Below, piece by piece: positions 50,840-59,581 of a DNA stretch of 64,000 nucleotides (position 1 is the stretch's first letter; the number at the start of each line of letters is the position of its first letter). Location: positions 21,913 through 85,912 of the forward strand of contig CAMDDP010000007.1 in NCBI GenBank assembly GCA_945892775.1, in the 5' to 3' direction. The stretch comes from Chitinophaga pinensis. GTDB taxonomy: Bacteria; Bacteroidota; Bacteroidia; Chitinophagales; UBA10324. The notes beneath the pieces are model-generated. The model did not search any database. It had not been told where the DNA came from and was given only the letters and a program-made list of their open reading frames with translations. The translations under genes were made by a program, and so were the position numbers.

Positions 50840-51499
50840 ATGGATAAAATAGAATTAGAAATAATAGCGGTATCTCATAGCATGACTCAATCGCATTCCT
50901 ATGCAATTGTATTAGGTGAAATTAATGGCATTCGAAAATTGCCGGTTGTTATTGGAGCTTTTGAGGCGCAAGCTATAGCCTTGGCATTAGAGAAGATGAC
51001 ACCAAATCGGCCTCTTACTCACGATCTAATGAAAAGCATGTGTACTGCTTTCGAAATAGAATTGAAAGAGATAATTATAAATAATTGGGTGGATGGTGTG
51101 TTTTTTGCGCAGTTGGTTTGTCAACTGGGTAATGATTTGGTAGAAATAGATTCGCGTACTTCTGACGCTGTTGCATTAGCCATAAGATTTAACTGCCCTA
51201 TTTATACTTATGATTCTATTCTTGAATCTGCTGGCTTAATTATTGAATCTATGGATCAAGATGAAGATGGGGAAGGGCACCAAAATAAGCCTCGTGGAAA
51301 GGGGTTGAAAAAGAATATTTCTCCAAATCTTTCCGATATTAGTACTGGCGATTTATCAAAGGCATCAATGCCTGAGTTGAATGAAATGCTGCAGAAATAT
51401 ATTGAAAAAGAAGATTATGAAAAAGCCATTGCAGTTCGTGATGAGATAGGCAGTCGGAAAACAACTGGGGATAAAAAATCTCAACAGACCAAAGTGTAA
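50840..51499 (+). CDS. Bifunctional nuclease family protein (DUF151) with C-terminal UVR domain
   Basis: The 219-residue protein has an N-terminal DUF151 domain (residues 1-135): AIVLGEINGIRKLPVVIGAF, EAQAIALALEKMTPNRPLTH, VDGVFFAQLVCQ and IDSRTSDAVALAIRFNCPIY. A polar linker leads to a UvrB/UvrC-type UVR motif at about 178-210 (LNEMLQKYIEKEDYEKAIAV, RDEIGSRK). DUF151 proteins from plants and bacteria have been reported as DNases/RNases, and the UVR motif mediates protein contact. It lies 12 nt after etfA, an arrangement common in Bacteroidota; the reason is not known. Confidence 0.92.
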   Translation: MDKIELEIIAVSHSMTQSHSYAIVLGEINGIRKLPVVIGAFEAQAIALALEKMTPNRPLTHDLMKSMCTAFEIELKEIIINNWVDGVFFAQLVCQLGNDLVEIDSRTSDAVALAIRFNCPIYTYDSILESAGLIIESMDQDEDGEGHQNKPRGKGLKKNISPNLSDISTGDLSKASMPELNEMLQKYIEKEDYEKAIAVRDEIGSRKTTGDKKSQQTKV

Positions 51500-51510
51500 A
51501 ATATTTTGTT

Positions 51511-51924
51511 TTGGATTTCAAAACAATTCTATCTGAAATAATTATTAAAGCCACACGAAGTGGTGGGAAAGGCGGACAGAATGTAAACAAGGTTAGCACG
51601 CGTATTCAGTTGTTTTATGATGTAGTAAACAGCAATGGGATTTCTGATGAAGAAAAAAAACTCATTCAACACAAACTGAAAAACAAACTGAGCGATGTAG
51701 GAGTTTTATTGATTGATGTGCAGGAAGATCGAACTCAACTCGGAAATAAAAAAATTGCATTAAAGAAAATAGAAGAGGTGCTGACTAATGCACTTAAGAA
51801 AAATAAAAAGCGAATCAAAACTTTAGCATCAGCAGGGGCAAAGAGAAAAAGAATTGAAGGGAAAAAGATGCAAGGAGAGAAAAAGCAATTGCGACAAAAA
51901 AAATATTTAGCTGGTGAAGAATAG
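51511..51924 (+). CDS. arfB: Alternative ribosome-rescue factor ArfB (peptidyl-tRNA hydrolase, GGQ)
   Basis: The 137-residue protein carries the release-factor catalytic motif GGQ at residues 21-23 within KATRSGGKGGQNVNKVST, then a domain-3-like core (RIQLFYDVVNSNGISDEEKK, LLIDVQEDRTQLGNKKIALK). The C-terminal tail is highly basic (KRKRIEGKKMQGEKKQLRQK), the helix that inserts into the empty mRNA channel of stalled ribosomes. It has no stop-codon recognition domains, separating it from RF1/RF2. The start is TTG at 51511, 11 nt after the nuclease stop; no in-frame ATG lies before the catalytic motif. Confidence 0.93.
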   Translation: MDFKTILSEIIIKATRSGGKGGQNVNKVSTRIQLFYDVVNSNGISDEEKKLIQHKLKNKLSDVGVLLIDVQEDRTQLGNKKIALKKIEEVLTNALKKNKKRIKTLASAGAKRKRIEGKKMQGEKKQLRQKKYLAGEE

Positions 51925-51963
51925 TTGTTTTGTGCTTTTTAATTTGTTGTAGTATACTGTTTT

Positions 51964-52848
51964 ATGATTGTTCTTCCTCCATATAATCCAATCATTCAAC
52001 AAATAGAAACTTCTCTATCATTTGAGAAACAAGTTAGTTGGAAAGTGCTTCGATTAGATTTGATTGACGAGATCATAGGCGGAAATAAATTGTTTAAACT
52101 GAAATGCAATCTTGAAGAAGCGAAGAAAAACAACTTGGCCATACTCACCTTTGGGGGGGCGTTCAGTAATCATATAATAGCAACTGCAAAAGCGTGTTTG
52201 TTAAATAGTATTTCATGCATTGGAATTATTCGTGGCGAATTGAAGTGTGAGATGAATCATGTTTTAAAACAAGCAGAAAGTTTTGGAATGAAATTACATT
52301 TTGTTTCTCGTGAAGATTATAAAAGGAGAGGAGAAGAAGAATTTCAGAATGAATTGATATTAAAATTTGGAGATCACTTTATAATTCCGGAAGGAGGTGG
52401 AAATGATTTAGGGGTAAAGGGTTGTGAGGAGATTTTGAAGCCACTTAACGAAGAGTTTGATTTTGTTTTTATGCCTGTTGGTAGTGGAGGAACTCTTGCT
52501 GGGCTTGCCTTATCCGTTCCAATAAAAACAAAAGTTGTTGGAATTGCTGTTTTAAAAGGAGAGGCCTATCTAGAACAATCTGTGAAAAAATTATTGGTAA
52601 AAAATAATTCCGCTAATTGGTTTATCAACCACCACTATCATTTTGGTGGGTATGCAAAATCCAATAATGAATTATTGGATTTTATTTCCTATTTCAAATC
52701 TGATATAGGCATTCAACTAGAGCCAATATATAGTGGCAAGTTGTTTTTTGCTGTGAATGATCTACTGATGAAAAATTTCTTTCCACCAGAAAGCAGAATT
52801 TTATGTTTGCATACTGGAGGTCTGTTTAGTTCATGGGGAGGGAGATGA
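51964..52848 (+). CDS. PLP-dependent ACC deaminase / D-cysteine desulfhydrase family enzyme
   Basis: The 294-residue enzyme belongs to the fold-II PLP family. The Schiff-base region is DEIIGGNKLFKLKCNLEEA (Lys near residue 44), followed by TFGGAFSNHIIATAKAC, which holds the pyridine ring contacts, IIPEGGGNDLGVKGCEEI, MPVGSGGTLAGLA for the phosphate, and LCLHTGGLFSSWG at the end. Members either open aminocyclopropane carboxylate or degrade D-cysteine to pyruvate, ammonia and sulfide; the sequence does not decide between them. Final gene of the etf run, 39 nt after arfB. Confidence 0.88.
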   Translation: MIVLPPYNPIIQQIETSLSFEKQVSWKVLRLDLIDEIIGGNKLFKLKCNLEEAKKNNLAILTFGGAFSNHIIATAKACLLNSISCIGIIRGELKCEMNHVLKQAESFGMKLHFVSREDYKRRGEEEFQNELILKFGDHFIIPEGGGNDLGVKGCEEILKPLNEEFDFVFMPVGSGGTLAGLALSVPIKTKVVGIAVLKGEAYLEQSVKKLLVKNNSANWFINHHYHFGGYAKSNNELLDFISYFKSDIGIQLEPIYSGKLFFAVNDLLMKNFFPPESRILCLHTGGLFSSWGGR

Positions 52849-52914
52849 AATTGATATTAAAAGCCCCATCTTTTTGGGTAAAGCATTTGCCTTGCCAATA
52901 TTGTTTTGTAGCAA

Positions 52915-53574
52915 TTAAAGACCACCCATTTTCTTTATCTGATCAGCACTCATTTCAGTATAGCCGCTTTCAGGAATAATAAAAAAACCATCGCTGATGG
53001 GATTAAATTCAATGCTTGTGCAAAGCATGGTCATGGTGTTTCCTTTTTGCTCCATTGAATACTCCATCAGCAAGCCATCAATTTTTCCGTAAGGACTAAG
53101 AAAGTTTGTTTTATCTTCTTTTGATATTTCATTGGTATAATATGCGAAAAAAGATTTTCCATCTTTTGTTTTTATGATTGCTTTTTTACAATTGTATCCG
53201 GCTATAATCTTTGTTTCATCCGTAACAATAACATCATATTTTTCATCTTTTAGTTTTTTATCTTCAAACTGTTTTTTGTCGCTTGTGTATTTTATTTTTT
53301 GACCCATCAAATCCATTAATGTGACATATTTATTTGGTGATTCCATTATGGTTTTAGTCTTTATTATCCCCATATCCATTTCAGTTATAAGCTTCTCATT
53401 TTTGATATAGATATTCATTACCATGTTTTGCATCATCACCTGGGTTTGTGGGTCGCTTATGCCCGACACGGTTACCTTATATTGTATAGTGCCCTCAGTC
53501 AATACTTTTTGACCATGTGTTTTTTGTATTATTACTAAAAGAAGAATAGAAAGAATTATTTTAAATCTGTTCAT
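52915..53574 (-). CDS. GLPGLI/DUF4412-type exported protein
   Basis: The 219-residue protein has signal MNRFKIILSILLLVIIQKTH then GQ. The mature part has the pattern of Bacteroidota GLPGLI/DUF4412 proteins: EGTIQYKVTVSGISD, KNEKLITEMDMGIIKTKTIM, YVTLMDLMGQKIKYTSDKK, IIAGYNCKKAIIKTKDGKSF with a single conserved Cys, and ISDGFFIIPESGYTEM. The function of the family is unknown; it is probably a periplasmic beta-rich domain. It stands 36 nt downstream of the LiuC-like hydratase gene on the same strand. Confidence 0.8.
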   Translation of the reverse strand: MNRFKIILSILLLVIIQKTHGQKVLTEGTIQYKVTVSGISDPQTQVMMQNMVMNIYIKNEKLITEMDMGIIKTKTIMESPNKYVTLMDLMGQKIKYTSDKKQFEDKKLKDEKYDVIVTDETKIIAGYNCKKAIIKTKDGKSFFAYYTNEISKEDKTNFLSPYGKIDGLLMEYSMEQKGNTMTMLCTSIEFNPISDGFFIIPESGYTEMSADQIKKMGGL

Positions 53575-53610
53575 TTTTATTTATTGTTTTGGCTAAATTA
53601 ATAGCACTAT

Positions 53611-54387
53611 TTACCAAATCAAATTTTCTTTGTTTAGAAAAGCCGCGATTCCTTTTTTGCAATCTTCTGTGCTTCGAGCATGAGCATTCATTTCTGCAGC
53701 ATAATTCAATGCTTTCTCCAATGAAAGTGTTTGGATATTTGCAATCATTTCTTTTGTTGTTTTTAATGATTGAGCAGAAGTTTCAGTGCAAAGCGATGTT
53801 GCAAATTCTTTTACTTTTGTTGCTATTTCATCTTTCGAAAAAACAAAATTTACTAGGCCATATTGAATGGCTTGTTGTGCTTCAATTAATTTTCCAGTGA
53901 GCAATAATTCTTTTGTTTTTGTTTCCCCTATTTTTCGTATTAAAAAAATCATTACGAGAGCGGGAATAAATCCAATTCGCACTTCGCTATAGCCAAATTT
54001 TGCTTCAGGGATTGTAAAAGCAAAATCACAAATGGTTGCTAAGCCACATCCCCCTGCAATAGCGGAGCCTTCAATTTGTGCAATAATAACTTTAGGATGG
54101 GTATAAATCAGTTCGTATAATTCTTTCAGTTGATTGCTATCAGTCAGATTCTCTTCGTAAGAATTATTTTGAATTTTTTGCAAATGCTCAAGGTCTGCAC
54201 CGGCACTAAATACGGTTCCATTACTTCGCAGTACAATTACTTTTGTTTCTGTATCTGTTTTTGCATTTATTAATTCATTCTTTAATGAACTAATCATTTC
54301 CTGATTCAGTGCATTGCGCTTCTCAGGACGATTAAGTGTTAGGTAGGTAATTCTATTTTCTCTTTGAAATAAAACAAGATTGTTCAT
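53611..54387 (-). CDS. Enoyl-CoA hydratase/isomerase, methylglutaconyl-CoA hydratase (LiuC)-like
   Basis: The 258-residue crotonase-fold protein has FSAGADLEHLQ (about residues 60-70), AIAGGCGLATICD and FGYSEVRIGFIPALVMIFL. The first catalytic Glu of ordinary enoyl-CoA hydratases is replaced by Gly115, whereas Glu135 in YSEVRIG is kept. The SEVRIG.IPA pattern is that of LiuC-type 3-methylglutaconyl-CoA hydratases in leucine breakdown and not of fatty-acid hydratases. The other liu genes are absent from the window. Its gene starts 2 nt after the comEC stop on the same strand, so it is probably co-transcribed with comEC. Confidence 0.88.
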   Translation of the reverse strand: MNNLVLFQRENRITYLTLNRPEKRNALNQEMISSLKNELINAKTDTETKVIVLRSNGTVFSAGADLEHLQKIQNNSYEENLTDSNQLKELYELIYTHPKVIIAQIEGSAIAGGCGLATICDFAFTIPEAKFGYSEVRIGFIPALVMIFLIRKIGETKTKELLLTGKLIEAQQAIQYGLVNFVFSKDEIATKVKEFATSLCTETSAQSLKTTKEMIANIQTLSLEKALNYAAEMNAHARSTEDCKKGIAAFLNKENLIW

Positions 54388-54389
54388 GC

Positions 54390-56492
54390 TTAAAATTGTT
54401 TAATCCACGGACCATCAATTGGTAAGTAGTGAAGTGGTAAACTTAAAGAAGCACATTCACTTTTTAAGGCTTTAATATTAAAGTTCTTTACATCGTTATT
54501 GCAAATCCAATTTGATGACGTGATACTTGCTTTAATTTCTTTGATTTTTTCACTTGAAAAATTACCAATAATAAAATCAAGTACCATAGGGGCTTCAGAG
54601 GGTTGAAAGTTATTATTTATTAAAACACCATTCATTCCATTAAACGAAATAAAAGAGCCATAACTCTGAAAGTTTTTCCAATGCAATGAGGTTGTATCAC
54701 TGATGCTACTAATCGGGATAATTTGTAGGTTTGAAACTGGAGTATGTTTTGTAAAACTATTCGTATATTGATTGAAATAATTATCGTTCATCAAAGAATC
54801 ATCGACAATAATGATAGCATTGTCTTGTTCTCTAAAAATATATAAATCACCTTTACCAAAATGAAGAAAAATCATTTCTTTTTTCTTTAAATAATTTATG
54901 TTGTAATAAGTATTTATTGAAATAACAATCATTAATGTAGCTAAGCTGTAAATGATCTTTCGGGGATTTCTATTTTCAAAAAAATCTGAAAAGAAAATTA
55001 ACGTTAATGCTGTTAATATCAAGCTTGTAATTCCAAATGAAGGGATATTTATGGTCGAATATGTAAAAGATTGTATCCAGTTTATATAGGTATCTAAAAA
55101 TTGAGTTGCATGTATTAAAATCATTCCGATATAATTTGCTACAATAGTAAAAGGAGAGAAAATAAATAAAATCAAACCTCCATATAGTATTCCTGTCGAT
55201 AGTGGTACACCTATAACATTTGCCAAAATAAAAAGTAATGGAAACTGATTGAAGTAAAAAAGTGTCAGTGGTAATACGCCTAGTTGTGCGGCGATACTCA
55301 CACTACACATTCGCCATAAAGAATGCATGATTGGATTTCTCAATTCAACTAATTGAAAAAAACTTCTTTCCCAAAAAGCAATGCCTACTAATGCTGCAAA
55401 TGAAAGTTGAAAGCCCGCATCAATAAATGTAAACGGTGAAATAATTAATATTAAAAATGCCGACGAGCAAAGTGAATCAATGATTTCCATTTGCCTTTTC
55501 AGGTTTCTTCCTATTATTAATAAACTAATCATCGCTGCCGCTCTTACGATTGAACCTCCTAGGCCTGTTATCATTGCAAACATCCAGATTATGCAAAGAA
55601 TAATTATGACTTTAATGATTTTTGAAGTTGTATTTCTATCAAGGAATTTTAGAAAGAATTCTAGCATTATGTAAAGTAATCCGACATGCATGCCTGAAAC
55701 GGCAAGAATATGAATGACGCCTGCTGAAGAATATGATTGAACAATATCTTGTGAAATTTCATCTCGATAACCAACTGTTAATGCTGAAACAACTGCTGCT
55801 TCTTTTTTACTGCCAACATATTTTTTAATGCAGTTTACACTCCAATCTCGTAGATTGTAAGCGATACGAAGCAGCTCATTTCCATGGTTATCGTTTATTG
55901 GAATAAAATCTTTATCACGAGGAAATAATGAGAAGTGTATATTTTTTTTATCCAAATAACCCTTGTAATCATATTCATAAGGAACTCCTGGAGCATCAAG
56001 TTTTGATATTTTATTTTTTACTAATACTACATCTCCATATTTAAAATTCAATGTTTCATTATTGGTGCTGAAGAAGGCAACCGCATTTCCAGATGCCTTA
56101 TGGAAATGGTAGTTGTAGCCTGCCTGCTCAACCTTAACAATACACCGGACAAATTTTTCTTTGAACACCGGCGGTTCATTGATTTTAACTATAAGGTATT
56201 CGTCATTTTTAAAATTGATAAAATGATCGCTGTGATGCAGGTCGTATTCATTTGAAAAAAGGACATAACCGGCAGATAGTAAAAAAGTATTGATGCTTAA
56301 CCCATAAAACCAGGAATATCTAATTGTGTATAGGTATTTTTTATGAATGAAAACATAAACTATTACTAATAAAAAAAACATGGGAACTAATGTCCAACTC
56401 ATAATGTTGAATTTGATTAAATAAGCCATTAACATTCCCGTTGTAAAGGGAATAATGAGTTTTAGAAAAACCCCTTGCTTAATTGATGGCAT
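54390..56492 (-). CDS. comEC: ComEC/Rec2-family DNA-uptake channel
   Basis: The 700-residue membrane protein has an N-terminal membrane anchor, a DUF4131/OB-like periplasmic part (VKINEPPVFKEKFVRCIVKV, YGDVVLVKNKISKL, GVPYEYDYKGYLDKKNIHF), and the Competence domain with many helices (QSYSSAGVIHILAVSGMHVG, ITGLGGSIVRAAAMISL, DAGFQLSFAALVGIAFWERS, LGVLPLTLFYFNQFPLLFI). The C-terminal metallo-beta-lactamase nuclease domain of Bacillus ComEC is absent: the last 170 residues (MIFLHFGKGDLYIF to WIKQF) lack an HxHxDH motif. This shorter form is usual in Bacteroidota. It translocates single-stranded DNA across the inner membrane. Confidence 0.93.
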   Translation of the reverse strand: MPSIKQGVFLKLIIPFTTGMLMAYLIKFNIMSWTLVPMFFLLVIVYVFIHKKYLYTIRYSWFYGLSINTFLLSAGYVLFSNEYDLHHSDHFINFKNDEYLIVKINEPPVFKEKFVRCIVKVEQAGYNYHFHKASGNAVAFFSTNNETLNFKYGDVVLVKNKISKLDAPGVPYEYDYKGYLDKKNIHFSLFPRDKDFIPINDNHGNELLRIAYNLRDWSVNCIKKYVGSKKEAAVVSALTVGYRDEISQDIVQSYSSAGVIHILAVSGMHVGLLYIMLEFFLKFLDRNTTSKIIKVIIILCIIWMFAMITGLGGSIVRAAAMISLLIIGRNLKRQMEIIDSLCSSAFLILIISPFTFIDAGFQLSFAALVGIAFWERSFFQLVELRNPIMHSLWRMCSVSIAAQLGVLPLTLFYFNQFPLLFILANVIGVPLSTGILYGGLILFIFSPFTIVANYIGMILIHATQFLDTYINWIQSFTYSTINIPSFGITSLILTALTLIFFSDFFENRNPRKIIYSLATLMIVISINTYYNINYLKKKEMIFLHFGKGDLYIFREQDNAIIIVDDSLMNDNYFNQYTNSFTKHTPVSNLQIIPISSISDTTSLHWKNFQSYGSFISFNGMNGVLINNNFQPSEAPMVLDFIIGNFSSEKIKEIKASITSSNWICNNDVKNFNIKALKSECASLSLPLHYLPIDGPWIKQF

Positions 56493-56555
56493 CGAAGTAT
56501 TATTCTTCGATTAAGATAATATTTATATTTTAACTACTACTTTTTATTAACTTTA

Positions 56556-57080
56556 TTATAAATCCATCATGCCGTCGGGTAGTAATAAATTAATCGTTTT
56601 TTTTCGATCATTGATATCTAAATTGTAATCATTTACTAAGGGGATCATTACAAGTTTGTCGTTATAATAAACATGAATTATTGGATGTGATGGCAGATCA
56701 AATACTTCGTCAACTAAACCAATGAAGCCAATTTTAAAATCTGTAACCTGGTAACCAATTAAGTAGTCTAAGTTGTCGAACTTTTTTTGTTTTTTAATAT
56801 TGGTATCTTCAGTATAAATTTCTTTTCCGTGTAGTGTTTCAGCTTTTGTTCGGTCGTTAATGCCGTCAAATAAAAAAAGTGAATGGCCAGTATCAGCCAT
56901 TTCATATTCATCAACAAAATAGGGGATGTTAGCTTCTTTCAGTTTGATGTATAGTGTTTTTACTTTCTTCAATCGCAAAACAAATTCGGGATCTATAAAA
57001 GCCTGTACATGGCCCTTTAGCCCTTTTGCTTTGGATACTTTCCCTATTTTAATGAGGGGTAATTCAGTGGAATTTTTCAA
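56556..57080 (-). CDS. rimM: Ribosome maturation factor RimM
   Basis: The 174-residue protein assists late 30S assembly by binding the S19-containing head of the subunit. The N-terminal domain has LIKIGKVSKAKGLKGHVQAF (residues about 9-28), and the PRC-barrel at the C-terminus has YLIGYQVTDFKIGFIGLVDE, VFDLPSHPIIHVY and VMIPLVNDYNLDINDRKKT. The start is a TTG whose last two bases belong to the TGA stop of the upstream repeat-protein gene (TTGA overlap, 57077-57080); no ATG is available in the right place. Translation is therefore probably coupled. rpsP and trmD, its frequent partners, are not adjacent. Confidence 0.94.
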   Translation of the reverse strand: MKNSTELPLIKIGKVSKAKGLKGHVQAFIDPEFVLRLKKVKTLYIKLKEANIPYFVDEYEMADTGHSLFLFDGINDRTKAETLHGKEIYTEDTNIKKQKKFDNLDYLIGYQVTDFKIGFIGLVDEVFDLPSHPIIHVYYNDKLVMIPLVNDYNLDINDRKKTINLLLPDGMMDL

Positions 57081-57421
57081 TACATTATAGCTTTCTTAAT
57101 GTTGTTTTTCCAACCTGCATCACTTTTGTAATCAGCAAAATAAATTTTTATATCTGCATCACTTTGATACTCCACAAAAAATATTTTTTTCTTTGCATCA
57201 CTAGCATACGCTGTAAAAAACCATACACCATTATTGTCACCCGCATCACTTGCATACTTTGCTTTATATACGACCAAATCGGCATCGCTTTTATATTTCA
57301 CAACAAAAATTTTCACATCGGCATCGCTGGCATACTTAGTAGAGAAAACTTTTTGTGCTTTACTGTTGGTTGAAGCAAGAATGAGTAAAAAAAAGGTATA
57401 AAAGAGAATGGATTTTTTCAT
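57077..57421 (-). CDS. DUF6150-like exported protein with six YxSDA repeats
   Basis: The 114-residue product starts at the ATG at 57421, giving signal MKKSILFYTFFLLILASTNS then KAQ; an upstream start adds 16 residues before it. The mature part is six near-identical units of 13 residues, KVFSTKYASDADV, KIFVVKYKSDADL, VVYKAKYASDAG plus a 4-residue insert, VWFFTAYASDAKK, KIFFVEYQSDADI and KIYFADYKSDAGW, followed by KNNIKKAIMY. Each has a hydrophobic strand then Y-x-S-D-A. The pattern resembles DUF6150, a small Bacteroidota family without a known function; a short beta-solenoid or repeated metal or ligand loop is conceivable. It overlaps rimM by TTGA. Confidence 0.82.
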   Translation of the reverse strand: MKKSILFYTFFLLILASTNSKAQKVFSTKYASDADVKIFVVKYKSDADLVVYKAKYASDAGDNNGVWFFTAYASDAKKKIFFVEYQSDADIKIYFADYKSDAGWKNNIKKAIMY

Positions 57422-57485
57422 GGTTTTTTTATAATGAGATTGTAATAATCCGATATTTTTTTTATTCAAAAAAATATTTCTAAAT

Positions 57486-57971
57486 TTATTTTCCTAGAAC
57501 TGATTTGTCAAAGTAAAGCGGAAGTATGTCTTTTATAGTTTCAATGATTTGAATTTTCCCTCCATCACCACGCAAAATAATTCTAATGTTTTTCTTTTGT
57601 CTTTGTTCGTATTCTAATATGGTTTGGCGACAAATTCCACAGGGGCTAACTGGACTTGCCCATTTCATATTGCTTTTAAATGTTATGGCAATAGAAATAA
57701 TTTTTTGTTTAGGATGTACAGCAGAAATAGCCGAAAGTGTTACTCTTTCAGCACAAATCCCTATTGGATAAGAGGCATTCTCCTGATTACTTCCAGTTAC
57801 AATTTCTCCATTTGATAAAAGTGCCGCTGCACCTACTTTAAATTTTGAATAAGGGGAGTAAGAATTTCCTGTTGCTTTTAAGGCTTCACTTAAAAGATGG
57901 CGGTCTTCAATATTTAAATCACTTGGCTTATTATATTCAGTGATGGTAGATTGAAGGATTATTTTTCTCAT
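57486..57971 (-). CDS. cdd: Cytidine deaminase
   Basis: The 161-residue enzyme deaminates cytidine and deoxycytidine to uridine forms in pyrimidine salvage. The zinc site has ASYPIGICAERVTL with Cys73 and proton-shuttle Glu75, and SPVSPCGICRQTILEY with Cys111 and Cys114; three Cys ligands mark the small tetrameric class. YSPYSKFKVGAAALLSNGE precedes it. I chose the ATG at 57971; an in-frame ATG 7 codons upstream only adds an unconserved tail. The gap to the next gene downstream (DUF6150-like) is 64 nt. Confidence 0.96.
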   Translation of the reverse strand: MRKIILQSTITEYNKPSDLNIEDRHLLSEALKATGNSYSPYSKFKVGAAALLSNGEIVTGSNQENASYPIGICAERVTLSAISAVHPKQKIISIAITFKSNMKWASPVSPCGICRQTILEYEQRQKKNIRIILRGDGGKIQIIETIKDILPLYFDKSVLGK

Positions 57972-58058
57972 AATTACATTATTGAATTGCAAATTAAAGA
58001 AATGTTTATTGTTTCATTTGTTCATTTGTGTTTTCCTTTGTGCACTTAAGATTTTTAT

Positions 58059-59399
58059 ATGAAGAAAATTCTAATACTTGGAGCAGGTCGATCATCCTCA
58101 GCGGTGATAGATTATTTGTTATTTAATTCAAACCAATACGGCTGGAAAGTTACGGTGGCTGATATAGATATAACTCATTCCAAGGATAGGATTAGTAATC
58201 ATTCAAACGGAATTGCTATTTCTTTTACACTTGATAATGAAGAAACAGCTGGGTTTATTATCGGTGAACATGATGTGGTAGTTTCAATGCTACCTCCGCA
58301 TTTACACGATCGAGTTGCGGCACATTGTTTAACTCACTCAAAACATTTACTCACTGCTTCCTATGTTTCTAAAAAGATGCATGAGTTGAATGATGAAGCA
58401 AGCAAGAAAGGGATTTTATTCATGTGCGAAATGGGGCTTGATCCTGGGATTGACCACATGAGTGCTATGCAGATTATTGATAAAATAAAATTGAAAGGCG
58501 GAATAATTTCTTCCTTCAAATCATCGTGCGGAGGATTAGTGGCGCCAGCCTGTGATGATAATCCTTGGCATTATAAAATCTCGTGGAACCCGCGCAATGT
58601 TGTGTTAGCCGGTCAGGCAACTGCACAGTATCTTGATCAAGGAATAAAAAAATTTAAACCTTACCATCGTTTGTTTGCAGAAGCAGAACCAATAAAAATT
58701 AAAGGGTATGGAAATTTTGAATTGTACCCGAATCGTGATAGTCTTTCATACATTGATACCTACAAATTGATTGGAATTGAAACCATCATTCGTGCTACCC
58801 TAAGGAAGGATGGATATTGTTCAGCCTGGAATGCCTTGGTGCATTTAGGATTAACTGATGATTCATATACTATTGAAGTTTCAGATAAAATGACTTATCG
58901 CGATTGGTTGTATGGATACCTGTTCCCTAAAAAGAAAAATGAAGATGTAATTAAAACACTTTCGCGAACACTTAATTTAAAAAAGAATCATAAAATTATT
59001 GAGCGTTTAAATTGGTTAGGAATTACTGCTAGAAAAAAAATAGGAATGAAGACTGTTACACCTGCTCAAATTCTTCAGGCTTTGATGGAAGAAAAATGGG
59101 TAATGAAAAAAAATGATCGCGACATGGTGGTTATGCTTCATGAGTTCAGATATGAAATCGATAAGAAAAAATACTCGCACACTAGCACTATGGTTTTAGA
59201 AGGGGAGAAGGATCACACTGCAATGGCGAAAACAGTAGGCTTACCTCTTGGCATAATGGTGAAACTAATTTTAACGACCGATTTAAAATTGAAAGGAGTT
59301 CATATTCCTGTAATGAAACAAGTGTATGAACCAGTTTTGAAAGAGCTAAAAGAATTAGGTGTAATTTTCAACGACACTGTATATAAGGTTAAGAATTAA
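58059..59399 (+). CDS. Saccharopine dehydrogenase family protein
   Basis: The 446-residue protein has the NAD(P) Rossmann start ILILGAGRSSSAVIDYLLF, VVVSMLPPHLHDRVAAHCL, the conserved CEMGLDPGIDHMSAMQII (about 128-145), CGGLVAPACDDNPWHYKISW and PRNVVLAGQATAQYLDQGI, then the C-terminal domain (NWLGITARKKIGM). It resembles the C-terminal half of LYS9/AASS, the glutamate-forming saccharopine dehydrogenase that splits or makes saccharopine in the lysine alpha-aminoadipate route. No LYS1-type lysine-ketoglutarate reductase is nearby, so direction and substrate remain uncertain. Divergent from cdd; 182 bp separate it from topA. Confidence 0.88.
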   Translation: MKKILILGAGRSSSAVIDYLLFNSNQYGWKVTVADIDITHSKDRISNHSNGIAISFTLDNEETAGFIIGEHDVVVSMLPPHLHDRVAAHCLTHSKHLLTASYVSKKMHELNDEASKKGILFMCEMGLDPGIDHMSAMQIIDKIKLKGGIISSFKSSCGGLVAPACDDNPWHYKISWNPRNVVLAGQATAQYLDQGIKKFKPYHRLFAEAEPIKIKGYGNFELYPNRDSLSYIDTYKLIGIETIIRATLRKDGYCSAWNALVHLGLTDDSYTIEVSDKMTYRDWLYGYLFPKKKNEDVIKTLSRTLNLKKNHKIIERLNWLGITARKKIGMKTVTPAQILQALMEEKWVMKKNDRDMVVMLHEFRYEIDKKKYSHTSTMVLEGEKDHTAMAKTVGLPLGIMVKLILTTDLKLKGVHIPVMKQVYEPVLKELKELGVIFNDTVYKVKN

Positions 59400-59581
59400 T
59401 TAACTTTTCTGGCGAATTCATTGCTGTTCTTTGTTTTTTTTCAATCTGTTTAAGACTGTTGTAAAAGATATTTGGAAATATCAACTCAAAAAATATTTCT
59501 TTGTCCTCTAACAGAATAATGTTTCGTTAAAATTTTTTGAATAATTCTTCCAAATAAATTAAACATTGAACTAACTGATTG

